DNA of 64,000 bases from Eretmocerus hayati (Eukaryota; Arthropoda; Insecta; Hymenoptera; Aphelinidae). Below, piece after piece: positions 34,418 through 48,100 of the stretch. A model generated the notes under the pieces. It worked only from the letters and a program-made list of their open reading frames with translations, was not told the origin of the DNA and did not search any database. A program made the translations under genes and the position numbers. The DNA lies in assembly GCA_029851415.1 (NCBI GenBank), contig CM056744.1, positions 102,953,338-103,017,337 of the forward strand. Direction: 5' to 3'. The stretch's first letter is position 1; every line of letters starts with the position of its first letter.

Positions 34418-37214
34418 CAACGAGTTGAAGCACTAACGATACGTTTTTATGCTACTACGAGTTATTTTCCTTGCAAATCTGACTATTTATGAATCGATTA
34501 TAATGACATCTCCGAACAGGAAATTCCGAGCTATAAACCGTATAGTTATTGAAAAATTCCCCCCGCTCAGTCCTACAGATTTTGCAACAGAATGCCAACG
34601 CATCCTACTATCAGATGTTGTGACCTCATTTCAATCCGTCTCATGATCAATAATGCAATAAGAGCTTCGTGAGCAGAGGGCAGCGTGTGTCTCTGGCATC
34701 AAACTCACTATATCTATCCACAAAAGAAGGGAAACCATGATAAAAGGATGTTTACCTTGTGTTTTTTCCTCGTCGTCTATTTTTTCTCGAGGCGCAAACT
34801 TCCATTGTTTGAGATTTTTTTTTCGTTGGCGTTGAGGAGCAACGTGAGAGAACAAGAGTAGCTAGAGGATAAAGGGAATACCCAAGAAAGAGCTTTGAAT
34901 CCCTGTGTGGGTCAGTTGGGAAAAGCTTCCCGACTTTGTCTCACGTATTATTCATGTCACGGGAAGCTTGTATAAAGTTTATGAGACTCACACCCATAAA
35001 TAGATCATGATTAGCGAGGCAGTTTGTGGCAGAGATTGCTGAGATTCTCTTGTGGTGTACAAAATGGTCGATGGATAAAAATTTGATAGGTAGATTTCTT
35101 GTATCATATGAAATCCTGTGGGGATTAAAGAAAACCCCTTGATGAATCTGAGAGTCGGAAAGTAGCTCGGTATTTTCAATGACATCCTGCAGATATGCTA
35201 CTGTTGTTAATGAGAATAATTTTGGCGGTTTGTCTGTACAGGAACTATTAGGATTTTTCGATATCATGACAACAAATTAGCAAATAGAACTAATTATGAA
35301 GTTATCTCAGTTTAAAAAAACGCTACAACTTCATGCATTCAGAGTCTTGTCGCTATCACGGTTCTATACGGTTTATTCGATTAAGTAGTTTGAAACGTTT
35401 GGAGCGCTCGGGGCGTTCGGAACATTTCCAACCGAACAAATCGTTTGAGGAAGCGAGACAGTGCCTCTAATAGACTATGGTTCTAACGTGGATTTCCTGC
35501 CCATGGGACCCATTTTATGATCTGCATATTGATAGTATATAGTATTTCTAATCGATAGCTGGGTCGGTTTCCTTCAAAATAAGCTATTGCCAGAGTCGAT
35601 TCATTCCAATTGGGTGGCACACAGCTGCCAAAGAGTCCTTGAAGCTATGAGGACGCTTGGCAGGACTCACACATTTCATTCTTGAAATTTTTGTTTTCAT
35701 TCGAAGGGTTACAAATCCAACCCTAGTGCATTGAATTGACGTTCATTTGAGTTTTTCGAGTAATTCACGTGAGAAAGTTGGAAAGTGTCACTTTTCGACT
35801 CTTTCTTGATATAAGCTCGAATCTGGTGCGTTTTTTTGAAAAAATTATGTGAACCAAAAATGTGTATTTTTATGAGATCTACAAGATCTGATGAACAGGT
35901 TGTCCATTTTGACTCCAAAATCGTTGAAAAATCCAATAAATATGGCTTTTTACGACTTTTGGTCGTTTTTTAGAAACTCCCAACTATTACATGCATGAAA
36001 AACCGACGCAAAATACAAGTTTGTGACAAAATCTAAATCTGATCCTCTGCAACTTTTCGAATAACCCCACTCTGTTCGAAAATTTCCCGGTTTTAGCGTG
36101 AAAAATCCGCATTTCTCATCTTCTAAGTGGTTTTTTGGTACCAGCGCATCATTTTCTGTCCATGAAATAACCCCTAAAAGTTGTATTTTTTGTTCAAGAA
36201 CAAATCCTCATTGGAGCCGTTATCGTCCATTGGGCCAATTTTGAGAGGGACGCTAGAAAGTGCGTTCCACATGTATTTTAAACGGGATACCTTTTTGCCC
36301 ACCACTAGGAGACGCTTTGGTTTGACGCGGAAAAAATTTACATGCATATTCAGACACCCAAAACACGCAATTCAGTGAAACTCGGACCTCCAATTCTCTG
36401 GAGCAGATTTGGTCTTATCTGCAACAGCTCCTTCGAAAATCAACCTTGGAAGAATCGAAAAACTGCAAAAAACTTTTTTCACATTTCAGACGTAATCATG
36501 AAAGTCTAAAGTACTTTTGCAAATAGAATCTGTATCTCAAAGGTATCAATACACACTTATCGCTTGTGCCACTGCAACATTTCCGGCAAATTGCCAAGGA
36601 ATTGAAAAGCATCCGAAGCATGAGGACGTGGGTCGAATTTAAAGAAGCGCATCACGGCATAGTATTGCTGGCATTTTGGGCTATTACAAGTTTAACAAGC
36701 TATAGCTGAAATAGTACGCGATACAATGGGCAGTTTCCGCTAAACTTCCATTAATGATGCTGATAATGATGCGTGGTCCATGAGATTGAGCTTCAATACT
36801 CCTACGCGCTGAGACTAATTTTTCGGGTAATGAACCTTTATAAACAGCGTGTAAGCCATCTCGAGTATCTTGAAATTTTTGCTGTCGCTTGATCGGTCGG
36901 CTCTTCCCACATGCCACCGTTCGATTGGGACTTCTCGAATTTATTAACCTATAGAGGACGGTGATTTTTCCGTGTAAAATCACCTTCAATGGTGATGTTC
37001 ATGTATGACGACTGCATAATAAATTTTATTGGTATAAAGTCATGGCGAGTAACTGTACCGTCCTGTAAGATATATAAATGGAAGGGTGGATTTGATTTTC
37101 TTCAGAAAGCCCCCAAATTTATATCCCAATGTTTTTTGATGCTTTGAGTATGAGGAAAACAGTGAATAAAATTCTCCAGCTGACTTTGATGGGAAAAACC
37201 GCATTTTTAAAGTC
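34418..37214. other. Unassigned intergenic sequence
   Basis: No supported gene. A GAGATCTACAAGATC-type block near 35874-35890 resembles a phrase near 638-652 and 17815-17830, suggesting scattered remnants of related foldback elements. Confidence 0.4.
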
Positions 37215-37330
37215 AAAATTGGCAGTTTTTGATTTTGCTTCCTTAAAGAGAAAGGGTTGTATTCGTGACAAGACATTTTTGCTCAATTTTTTCACTCAAA
37301 TTAATTTTTCATTCTGAAAATCTTCACTCA

Positions 37331-38280
37331 TAGCGAATCGGCTTCGTACATTTTGTTCCTCTCGCCGATATCTATCTATTGTAAGTCTCGGTTTTTCCTC
37401 CAGGCTTCTCCCTGGTCCTCCACGAATTTAACTTTCTCTGTCGTTGTCTGTGTCCGTCCGTGTGTGTGTCTGTGCAACTTCATTTTTCGTCAACGGTTTC
37501 TCCTCAGCGTTTCGACCGATCTTTCTCAAATATATGTGAGTGGTAGAGCGCCATGTGAAGATGTGCTGAAAGGATTTATAGCCCAATCTATTAAACAGTT
37601 CTCGATTAATGAGTATCCGAAAATGAAAATGTCAAAATTTTCCAAAAATCGATTATTTTATATTCAAATATCTTTTCTCAAAATCAACAAATCAAATTTT
37701 GGGTCACTTAAACAACCATTTTTTCATCATTTTCCGTCAATTGGTTAATGTGGAATTTTCATTCATATCTATCTCTACCAATTAAATCATGAATCTTCTA
37801 TTAATGAAAAAAAAAGAATCATGTACATTTCTTTTCCCATACAGTTTAACGTAATTCCGTATGAACCAATCGATCAAGGATGGCCAGATTAACATTTTAT
37901 TAGGTCACCTCAACTTCCCTTATGAAGTTCTTCCAGACATAAATTCTAAAAACTCCTAATAATTTCTTGAAAATTTTAAAATTTTTATTTTCCGATACTC
38001 ATTAATCGAGAACTGTTTGATAGATTGGGCTATAAATCCTTTCAGCACATCTTCACATGGTGCTCTACCACTCACATGAATTTGAGAAAGATCGGTCGAA
38101 ACGCTGAGGAGAAACCGTTGACGAAAAATGAAGTTGCACAGACACACACACAGACGGACACAGACAACGACAGAGAAAGTTAAATTCGTGGAGGACCAGG
38201 GATAAGACTGGAGGAAAAACCGTGACTTACAATAGATAGATATCGGCGAGAGGAACAAAATGTACGAAGCCGATTCCCTA
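37331..38280. mobile_element. Foldback element FB1, copy 1
   Basis: Ends TAGCGAATCGGCTTCGTAC and GTACGAAGCCGATTCCCTA are inverted, with about 300-bp arms around a unique spacer of about 340 bp. TA at both outer ends fits a TA target duplication. Each arm carries a TGTGTCCGTCnGTGTGTGTC simple-sequence block. Open frames of 116 and 131 codons across the arms are repeat translations and are not called genes. Confidence 0.85.
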
Positions 38281-38360
38281 TCCTTCAAGATTTTTAGAAT
38301 AAACAAATCATCTCAATTGTAAAATATGTTTGAAATCTGTTGTCATGGAATTAATTCTAT

Positions 38361-38973
38361 TATTTTTCGTCCCCGGTTTCTCCTCAGCCTTTCGACCAAT
38401 CTTTCCTAAATTCATGTGAGTGGTAGAGCACCATGTAAAGATGTGCTGAAAGGATTTATAGCCCAATCTATTGAACAGTTCTCGATTAATGAGTATCGGA
38501 AAATAAAAATGTTGAAATTTTCAAGAAATTATTACGAGTTTTTAGAATTTATGTCTAGAAAAACTTTATAAGGGAAGTTGAGGTGACCTAATAAAATGTT
38601 AATCTGGCCATCCTTGATCGATTGGTATATACGGAATTACGTTAAACTGTATGGGAAAAGAAATGTACATGATTCTTTTTTTTTTCATTAATAGAAGATT
38701 CATGATTTAATTGGTAGAGATAGATATGAATGAAAATTCCACATTAACCAATTGATGGAAAATGATGAAAAAATGGTTGTTTAAGTGACCCAAAATTTGA
38801 TTTGTTGATTTTGAGAAAAGATATTTGAATATAAAATAATCGATTTTTGGAAAATTTTGACATTTTTTATTTTCGGATACTCATTAATCGAGAACTGTTT
38901 AATAGATTGGGCTATAAATCCTTTCAGCACATCTTTACATGGTGCTCTACCACTCACATAAATTTGGGAAAGA
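38361..38973. mobile_element. Foldback element FB1, truncated copy 2
   Basis: It starts inside the arm at TTTTTCGTCCCCGGTTTCTC and ends inside the opposite arm at TTTGGGAAAGAT, so both outer ends are missing. Its spacer lies in the opposite orientation to copy 1, giving a head-to-head pair with it. Confidence 0.8.
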
Positions 38974-39130
38974 TGATAAGAAGATCTAGATTGGTATGTA
39001 TTGGAAATGTAAAAGGTATGTATAAAATTTGTGGAAACGATTGGTGACTTTGATGAGTAATTTCAGAATTATAATTTTTTGGTCTAAAAAACTAAGCACA
39101 TTTCGACGTGAGAAAGCATTCTGCTAATAT

Positions 39131-41058
39131 CATTTAGCAGCGTATTTTCCTCATCCATGTGGATTTGGGTACATTTTCTTGGAATTCTTTCTCTCAACTT
39201 GTCTCGGAACTTAGGATAAGATAGAGGCTTGCCAATTTCATAATCATAACCCAGAGACCCTCAAACCCTCGAGTAACAAATCTTAATATGTGGAAAGTGA
39301 CTTTGTACGGCCACATAGTAATGAGGGCAGATCAAGTTCTGACGGGAACAATATAAAAATGATTGATTGCATCTTCATGATACATCGAATATTATTTGAC
39401 ATCCCCAAAGTATAGCTCTCTGGGACTTCAGATATTATATTATGGTAACACAACAAGACCATTTTACCAGTTCTATAGACCCGTGAGGACTATATTCTTA
39501 TGAGAGCTCAAGATTTGACTCACTTGAGGAGGCTCAAGCTCTCACCTCAAAAAGTGTTCAAAACGCTTCTTTTGATCCATCTGATTTTGGGTTATTCCAA
39601 ATAATTTCTCTCCTATATACCTTCAAATACGAAGATAATGCGCTTTTGTGAGCTCAAAAAGGATGTCTCTGGTTCATTTTGTGAGCATTTTGAGATTTAA
39701 TGCGAGATCAGGCAAATTTTGCTGATAGCAACTCAAGAAATCAGCTTGTTTCTCGTTTTGGACGCATTCTAGCCCTTTAAAATCACTGCCATCGTGTTAT
39801 ACAGGTAAAAATACGCAGGAAATGATCGTTTTGATACGCCTCTGGATATTTCAGATTCAAATTTCAGTTGTCTAGTGTAATAATTATCAACCAAAATTGA
39901 ATGTGGATGTATGACATACTCGAGGAGAACATATTTGGTCGAAATTTACCAAGTGTATTGAGGTACGTACGTCTTGCGTACCCACTTCCGAATCTATTCT
40001 GCAAATACGTATCCGCATTCATCTGTTATATAGAACGAAAAGATTCCCGCAATCTCACCAGAGAATGATGAAGCCATATAATAAGTAACAATACATTGAA
40101 AAAATTTAGAAAGCTTGCATTCGAGTCTAGTGGATCGGGTAGTAGTTTCAACTTGGAGGTGGCCATGATTCACCTCAAGTATCTCGAATAAATCTCTTAC
40201 TTGATTAGTGGGAGGGTCCCTCCATAATTTGGATGAGAACTGATTGTTGAAGTGACTTATCTCACTGATTTTTCACATCCCTGCGAATGTGACATAATTT
40301 TTGAAATGGCTCAGTATGGCTATCTATATCATTGGATTGTATACAAACAACACAATGAGAGCCCTAAAAAGTACCTCCAGTTTGTGGCTTCCTCCAAGAC
40401 TTTTTCATACAAACTTCTTGCACTTGGCGTCATTTTTCCGATTGTTCGCTCGTGTACGCTTTCGTCTGAGAGATGAATATGAAAATATCAAAGTTGGGGA
40501 AATAGAATTACATAAAAAAATGTATTCACCCTAAGAAGAATTGTCAACATCCATGTGTATTGTATCAAAATGTATATCAACAATCCTTATGCAACTTGTA
40601 GTACCTAAATGAAAATTGCATGGCTTGAGAGTAACTTGTGTACAACAGCTTGTCAATTCTTCGTTTTCGGGTAAAAATGAATAACATTTCCCAAATTATG
40701 GACAAACTACACGACAGACGATCAATAGGTGGCCTTTGACTTGTTTTTTGGAATTGAACTGGAACTTATGTGGAATTGGAACTTGAACTAATGTGAGCCC
40801 CAAGACACGTCTGGTTGGACTTCGACCGACGAATTTCACAGTAAGAGAATAAGTTCCTCTCGTGTAAGGTTGTCGTGTAAATATAAATTTTGGATAATTT
40901 TGGACCGCATGGAAAATCTGACTAATGTGGTAACAAGAGCATATTTTTTGGATGCGGGATCATGATTTGCAGGTAAGTTTTATGATAAAAACTATCTCAG
41001 CGTGGTCCATAGTCTGCATCTTGCAACAACTTTGTCTTACCAAAATTACTTATATCTG
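39131..41058. other. Unassigned intergenic sequence
   Basis: No gene, RNA or internal repeat could be supported. Confidence 0.4.
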
Positions 41059-41714
41059 CACTGTAAAAAAATTTTCCGAAAAACTTCAACCAGTCTGGTT
41101 GAGAATTCAACTAGTTTGGTTGAATATTCAACCAATGTTGATTATCACAATATGTCCGTGAGGTTCCTGCATATCAGGTTACCTACGTGTGGGAGGTAGA
41201 ACATGGTGGATGGTCCTATGGGTGGATAACGCCTCGGATAACGCTGAATGGGGGAGGTTGGACTGATGGATGATGGATCGATGGATGGATGATGGATGGG
41301 GTCAATGAATGGATCGAAGAATGGATGGTGGGTTGATGGATGGATGTATGGATGTAGTGATGGATGTCGGGCTGATGGATGGATGAATGGGTGATGGGTC
41401 CATCCATTCTATCATCCATCCAATTACCCATCCACCCCTCATCCCTCTTCTCCACTCATCCAACCATCACCCATCCATCCAACCATCACCCATCCATCCA
41501 CCCATCACCCATCCATCCCTTTATCTATCCATCTATCCATCCATTCGCCCATCCACCCATCATCCATCCATCCCTCCATCACGGGATATAATTGCTTGGA
41601 TGAAAATTCAACCAGTTGGTTGAATGAAAAATTCAACGAGTCTGGTTGAACATTCAACCAATTGGTTGAATCTTCAAACAGCGTGGTTGAAAATTCAAGA
41701 AATTTTTTACAGTG
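41059..41714. mobile_element. Hairpin MITE with mirrored (ATGG)n / (CCAT)n cores
   Basis: Ends CACTGTAAAAAAATTTT and (inverted) AATTTTTTACAGTG. Just inside are several TGGTTGAA / TTCAACCA repeats (41087-41140 and 41605-41690). The centre is a (ATGG)n-type array (about 41250-41395) that switches abruptly to its complement (CCAT)n (about 41396-41580). The whole 656 bp can fold as one hairpin. Long open frames here are microsatellite translations. Confidence 0.85.
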
Positions 41715-41996
41715 TGAATCACTATCACAATCGATTGCACATTTACTCAATTTTCTAATCTCTATCAAATATGGCTCATGAAATAGGAATTTCATGAAAT
41801 GCAAGTTCTCGAGAAATGACATCTCATACAACCTAAATCTATAGCATGGCTCAGCGTCTCAGTATGACCAATGAAAATGTATTACATCTCCTGGAAACCG
41901 CCATCGTATGTCAGGCTCTGAATGTAGGTCTTAGGAATATTCATTCCCGATTCAGCTGAGAAGTTATAAAATCGAATAAAACTTTCGTTTTTCCGA

Positions 41997-42187
41997 TCAT
42001 TCCAAAAATTCGTCCGACTCTTCTGAATTACGGTTGAACCGTTGATTCTCAAGGTACGACCTTGTGATCTCGTCGGCTATTTGTTGAACGTCGTTCAAGA
42101 TTGGAATGCCTTGATCGCATGAGTCCGGACTCATGATTTCCAAAGCTAATCTTATTGATTCTCCAAATAACTCTGAACTGCTTGCCA
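41997..42187 (-). CDS. Gene B exon 5 (C-terminus)
   Basis: Acceptor TTTTTTTAG just upstream (42190-42188), stop TGA at 41999-41997. It encodes GESIRLALEI and the terminal EESDEFLE, matching gene A exon 5. Confidence 0.78.
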
Positions 42188-45100
42188 CTAAAAAAAGAGA
42201 AAGACCAAAGCCGGTGAAAATAAACTCATTCAATTTTTTTTCCAAACAGTAATTGATAAATATCCTTACGCTCATCATTGGGTGCTTGTGCTTCTTCGTA
42301 AATTTTTAACTCTTCAACAGCGTAAGTGCCACATGTCGCATACATTTCCTCTTGATTGCATAATGTTGATCCACTGGCAGAATACAGGGCTATCAACAAA
42401 GAAGACATACACGCATGTTATTTTGAAAGAAAGCATCTCAACGATCACTGATATTCCGATCGAAAATTGGGAAACTATGATCATATACAGGGTGTCTCAA
42501 AAGTACCCCCCCCCCTCCCGCTTCCCTCCTAAAAACTCGAGAATTGCCCCAGGTATCAGAAAACCCCGTAAGATGTGTCTCCTAGAATCGAGGGGAAGCA
42601 CAAAAATGATCCCCGATTCGACCTTGAACGTGACCTTGATGATATTTTGGAAGTCAAATTAGATTGTCTAATGGAAACCCCTATTTTTGACTGCGCATCT
42701 TAAGTAATCACAAAATTGTACGTCCAAATAGGACTTTTCGCCAATTTTTTAGATGACTCCTGGGGGTTTGTTGGGGGTCAAAAGTATCTGGATGGTGGAT
42801 TAACGTACCAGAGCTTGTACGATGGTCTAGTTTGGGAAGGTTTCTTACAGAAAAGTATCAAGACTTATCTCGGCCCTTGACCCGTGACCTTGAACATTTC
42901 TGTGACTCTTAAAACTCGAAAATAGCTCCAGGTATCACAAACTCCGAAACACGCGTCTCCTAGAATTGAGGGGAGAGCTTAAGGATGTCTCAGATTTGAC
43001 CGTGGGTGTGACCTCGATGTGACATTGATGATTTTCTGGAGGTCGAATAGCATTCTCTAAATAAGAACCCGTGTTTTTTTTCACACTGGGTCCCAAAAAT
43101 TTTGACAAAAAAAAAACAAAAAGGACCCACCCAGAGATAGGATATTGGGTTGCGGTGAAATTTTTTTGGGGAAAAATATGTTGTAGAGCGATAAAATTCT
43201 GATTAAAAAGTTCAATGGACCCGAAGCCAAATAATGAATCATTTTTTTGCCATTAATTAATCAAGTATCGAAAAATGGAAGGTTATGGGGTTATCCTCAA
43301 CAATAACAACACCACGTGCTTGATATACTGCGGCGTTTGAATTCAGGCAGTGAGAACATTTCTTGGATAGTTTTATGTAGAACGCGCATCTTCTTCAGAA
43401 TATCGACCTGGAGCCTTTTCCGAATTTCGAGAGTCAAGGTTATGTTCAAGGTCAAGGGTCGGAATAAGTCTTGAACCTTTTCTGACAGTAACCTTCCCAA
43501 GCTAGAAGATCGCTCTCGCTCTGGTGGATGGGATTGATTCAGGATACGTTCATAGCAGTAGAAAATTGATGTAATTTAAGAGAGCGCAATGAATATGTAG
43601 ACATCAAATATGAATATGAGCAGTTCCGCGGAAACTTTGATGTTTGAGGATCAAAAATATGCTAACTCCGAATATCACTTCCCAGGGCTCTAAGATGTAT
43701 CTTTCGACATTTTGGAACATATCGAGTAAGAATTAACTCGAGCACGAATGTAAATTTTCCCACTCCTCGGTACCATAGGAATAACACCGGTAATAGGTAG
43801 AGGGCACGGACCCTGACATTTGGCACCATAATTGATCTCAGGGCCAAACAGTTTGAGCTACGGTCTTGGGGTTTTGGAGTTTTCATTTGGTCACCAGATA
43901 CTTTGAGAAAAGCTGACCAGGACCTCCGTGGTCTCGCGTTCAAAACCAGTCCGGAGTCCCCGCAGAACCGCAACCAGACACGCACCGGCGTACTTCCAGG
44001 TTGCGGCTGCATGCAATGATTCTCAGAGTGGAATTATTATTTATACATTCTTATTGGTATTGAAAGAGTTCCGTAGATAGTATCCCACCTCCCAAATCTC
44101 ACTTTTTGAAGCCAAACAAAATCTCATGACATTCTGTTCACTAAAGAACGAGGAAAACGAGAAGAGAATAGTCCAGCGTGGCGCTGTCTCACCTATTCCC
44201 ATTCATTTCTCAGCAATGTAAAATTTCCAGCCAAAATCAGATAGTATCTCGCTTGTGTAATGACATTTCTGATCAAATGAGCTCTTTTACGTCCGAAAAT
44301 TCGAAATCTATAAGTTCGCAAAAAGAATGAACGGGTGTGAGCATCGACCAGAATACCTTGCTCAGCAAGCTAAAGAATTATATTATGATCCTCTTGAGAA
44401 AGAATGCATATGCTCCGACGTGAAATGACTCATTCGATTGGAAATTTCATGATGCTCTCCCTGCGTTGTTCATTTCGAGACAAAAAGCGACCGAGCACGG
44501 AACTGACATTTTGACTCCCTTTTTGATGATAATTTTTTGGGCAACCCTGGATCGGAAAGCCAATGATGCACCATAAACAGCACCAAAAAATACGTCGAAA
44601 ATTACCATGTACGCTCTTTTCCCTAAGTGTTCTAAGGATTCGTGGAAGCAGGCATACATTATTCAAAAGTTTCCACAGTACTAGTCCTATAGGATTCCAA
44701 AACACTGTGCACTGCTCTACACACTAATAATTACCCAGTTTCTGATGGCATTAAGTATAATCACTTCAATTCATCATCGGAAAACCCAACATTATTTTCT
44801 CACCATCTCTCTCGTATTCTTGACACACCAGACTTCCAGAATCTCTCCAAAGTAACTGTTCGGTCATTTGATATTGCTCTTGAATTGGGGGTATTGCACC
44901 ATTAGCGAAATTGTTATGGCCTGAAATTAGAGAAAAGTTTTGTTTATTTGAGCACTTAATCATATATATGTTTTGAAATCTGATGGTAATAACAAACAAT
45001 AATACTTTCCACTAAAAAAATACGCTGCTAAATGATATTAGCAGAATGCTTTCTCACGTCGAAATGTGCTTAGACAACAGATTTCAAACATATTTTACAA

Positions 45101-48100
45101 TTGAGATGATTTGTTTATTCTAAAAATCTTGAAGGATAGAGAATCGGCTTCGTACATTTTGTTCCTCTCGCCGATATCTATCTATTGTAAGTTACGGTTT
45201 TTCCTCCCGTCTTATCCCTGGTCCTCCACGAATTTAACTTTCTCTGTCGTTGTCTGTGTCCGTCTGTGCGTGTGTCTGTGCAACTTCATTTTTCGTCAAC
45301 GGTTTCTCCTCAGCGTTTCGACCGATCTTTCTCAAATTTATGTGAGTGGTAGAGCACCATGTGAAGATGTGCTGAAAGGATTTATAGCCCAATCTATTGA
45401 ACAGTTCTCGATTAATGAGTATCGGAAAATAAAAATGTTAAAATTTTCAAGAAATTATTAGGAGTTTTTAGAATTTATGTCTAGAAGAACTTTATAAGGG
45501 AAGTTGAGGTGACCTAATAAAATGTTAATCTGGCCATCCTTGATCGATTGGTTAATACGGAATTACGTTAAACTGTATGGGAAAAGAAATGTACATGATT
45601 TTTTTTTCATTGATAGAAGATTCATGATTTAATTGGTAGAGATAGATATGAATGAAAATTCCACATTAACCAATTGACGGAAAATGATGAAAAAATGGTT
45701 GTTTAAGTGACCCAAAATTTGATTTGTTGATTTTGAGAAAAGATATTTGAATATAAAATAATCGATTTTTGGAAAATTTTGACATTTTTATCTTTGGATA
45801 CTCATTAATCGAGAACTGTTTGATAGATTGAGCTATGAATCCTTTCAGCACATCTTCACATGGTGCTCTAGCACTCACATAAATTTGAGAAAGATCGGTC
45901 GAAACGCTGAGGAGAAACCGTTGACGAAAAATGAAGTTGCACAGACACACACACGGACGGACACAGACAACGACAGAGGAAGTTAAATTCGTGGAGGACC
46001 AGGGAGAAGCATGGAGGAAAAACCGTGACTTACGATAGATAGATAGTGGCGAGAGGAACAAAATGTACGAAGCCGATTCGCTATGAGTGAAGATTTTTAG
46101 AATAAAAAATTAATTTGAGTGAAAAAATTGAGCAAAAATGTCTTGTCACGAATACAACCGTTTCTCTTTGAGAAAGTAATAATATTACCGATGAAGGTCT
46201 GGTTACTGATTACCTAGTCTAAGCGCGCGGAACCAATCCATTACTCACCTCTTGTTATGCTTACTTCTTGAACATTGCGTGGAGCGTCAATTTGTTCAAA
46301 CTCGAAGTTGTTTCCCAGTCCAGAGTTTTCCAGATGTACCAAGTTTGGAGGGATCTCATTCTCCATCTCGATCTCATCTAGTCTAGGAGATTCACTTGTA
46401 TTTTCTAAGCATCCATTATTCAGCTCAAGAGTAGGATACACGTCGTGCAGATGAATAATCATGTGGCTGTCCAAATTCCTAATATCTTTGTAACCCTTAC
46501 CACATAGTTCGCACAGAAAAGATTTTTGTTCCACGTGAACCCTCATATGCTTTTTTAAAGAATTTATATCTGAGAAAACCTTAGCACATAATTGACATAC
46601 ATAAGACATCGTAACACCGTGACTTAAAATGTGTTTATTGTAGGCACTTTTATCAACAAACTTTTTGTCGCAAAATTCACACGGGAAATGTTTTCCATCT
46701 GCATGCCTTTTGAGATGATTAGCAAACGTCCATTCATATTTCAATTTTTTGCCACAGATTTCACATTGATAAGACTTTTCATCTGCATGTGAAAGCTCAT
46801 GCCTTGTCAAATGATATTTGCTGTTGAAGCGAGCGTAGCAATCGTTACATTTGAAAGATTTCTCGCTCTTGTGAATATACGAATGTTTTCGCAGGTGATC
46901 ATATGATTGGAACCGTTTGCTGCATATTTTGCATGGATAAGGTCTCTCATCAGGATGGAGTTCTTGGATATGTTTGGTCAAGGAGGTTATCGTTTTGAAA
47001 GGTTCACTACAGGTTCTGCAGACGAATATTCTATGGGAGGCCTTGTTGTCATGTTGAAGCTTCTCTCCTTGGCATTTTCCACTTGAAGGGCCAGCTACAA
47101 ACCGGGAATAAATTCTAGTTTGAATTTTGACGGATGATTTTGTCCGGTTACACCTTTGAAATCCTCACATCATTTGCAGTGATTCTGGTACAGACGTCCC
47201 TTGGTAACCGCGGTTTCGGTAATCGCAATTCTGCTCAATCACGGTTTCGGAAAATGCACTTTCATTTTAGTAACCGCGGTTTGGATCTCGGTAACCGCGG
47301 TTTTTTCCTCGCCAATCCAATACTTTCCAAAAATGTTCAGAACATCAATCGATTCGTCCCACTTCTCGGTCCCTCTGTGGTCACCATATCACCGAATACT
47401 AATTCGCAGGAGAATAAAATAAAAAATTTGGAAACATTGTCGATGGAAGAATCAATGTTCTACACTGCTCATGATCATTTGTTTACATTCCACAACCAAA
47501 AACACCAAAACTCTTGTTCACACGCATGGACCGTAAATGACAACATTTGAGAGTTAAGGTAGAAAAATATCGGAATAGAGGGGAAGAATATCGCCACCCA
47601 AAAAAACTCCTTCTAAGAGATCAAGAAAATTGACGACTTTAGGGGGAGAACTCAAAACTTTGGATCAACTTGAATCAGGCGCGAGAGTGCAAAAGTCGCA
47701 CGCAAATACCGAGTTATCAATAAACAAGTAGAAATATTCGTGATAGTGGGAAACAATCAAAGTTAGCTAATTTCTATGAAGGGAAATGATTTTGTCGTGT
47801 TGTACAATAGTATTTCCATGGTGTTGAGATCAAAAGGAGATGGGGTTTTAAAAATTGCAATGAGTTGAAATTTGAATTTCTTACTGTCAGTACCCCATTT
47901 CAGACAGGAGTCCGCGGATGTTGGAACAGATCCCCCCCCCCCCCCCCCCCTTCACCATAAGCCCAATGCTTTGGTATCCGCGGTAACCGTATGCTTCGCG
48001 GTTACCAAGAGACGCCTGTATGAGAAACGGGAATAAATTTCATGTTTTGGAATTTAGATTTCCTGTCAGGATCATGGTCACATGGAAATCATCCCCATAA

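Larger units (their letters stand above)
37215..39130. repeat. Inverted copy of the gene B intron-2 segment (45010-46190), with extra element
   Basis: 37215-38345 is the reverse complement of about 45090-46190, including unique flanks such as GGTTGTATTCGTGACAAGAC and the CAATTGTAAAATATGTTTGAA-type flank. 39060-39130 matches the reverse complement of 45010-45075 (CACATTTCGACGTGAGAAAG). The segment between, 38361-38973, is a second, truncated copy of the foldback element. The duplication therefore includes host intron sequence as well as the element. Confidence 0.85.

Noticed and set aside
41216..41623. ATGG/CCAT array as a CRISPR or a His/Pro-rich protein
   Set aside because: It is a microsatellite with no unique spacers, and its frames are translations of the repeat on both strands.
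37353..46061. Open frames of 116-131 codons repeated four times as a candidate protein family
   Set aside because: They lie on the arms of FB1 foldbacks, are read in opposite directions in the same element, and are dominated by translation of a TGTG-rich block. Sequence identity between copies explains their openness.
47134..47550. 138-codon plus-strand frame as a transposase remnant
   Set aside because: It spans the pogo-like terminal repeats and shows no DDE or helix-turn-helix motif. It is also antisense to intron 1 of gene B.
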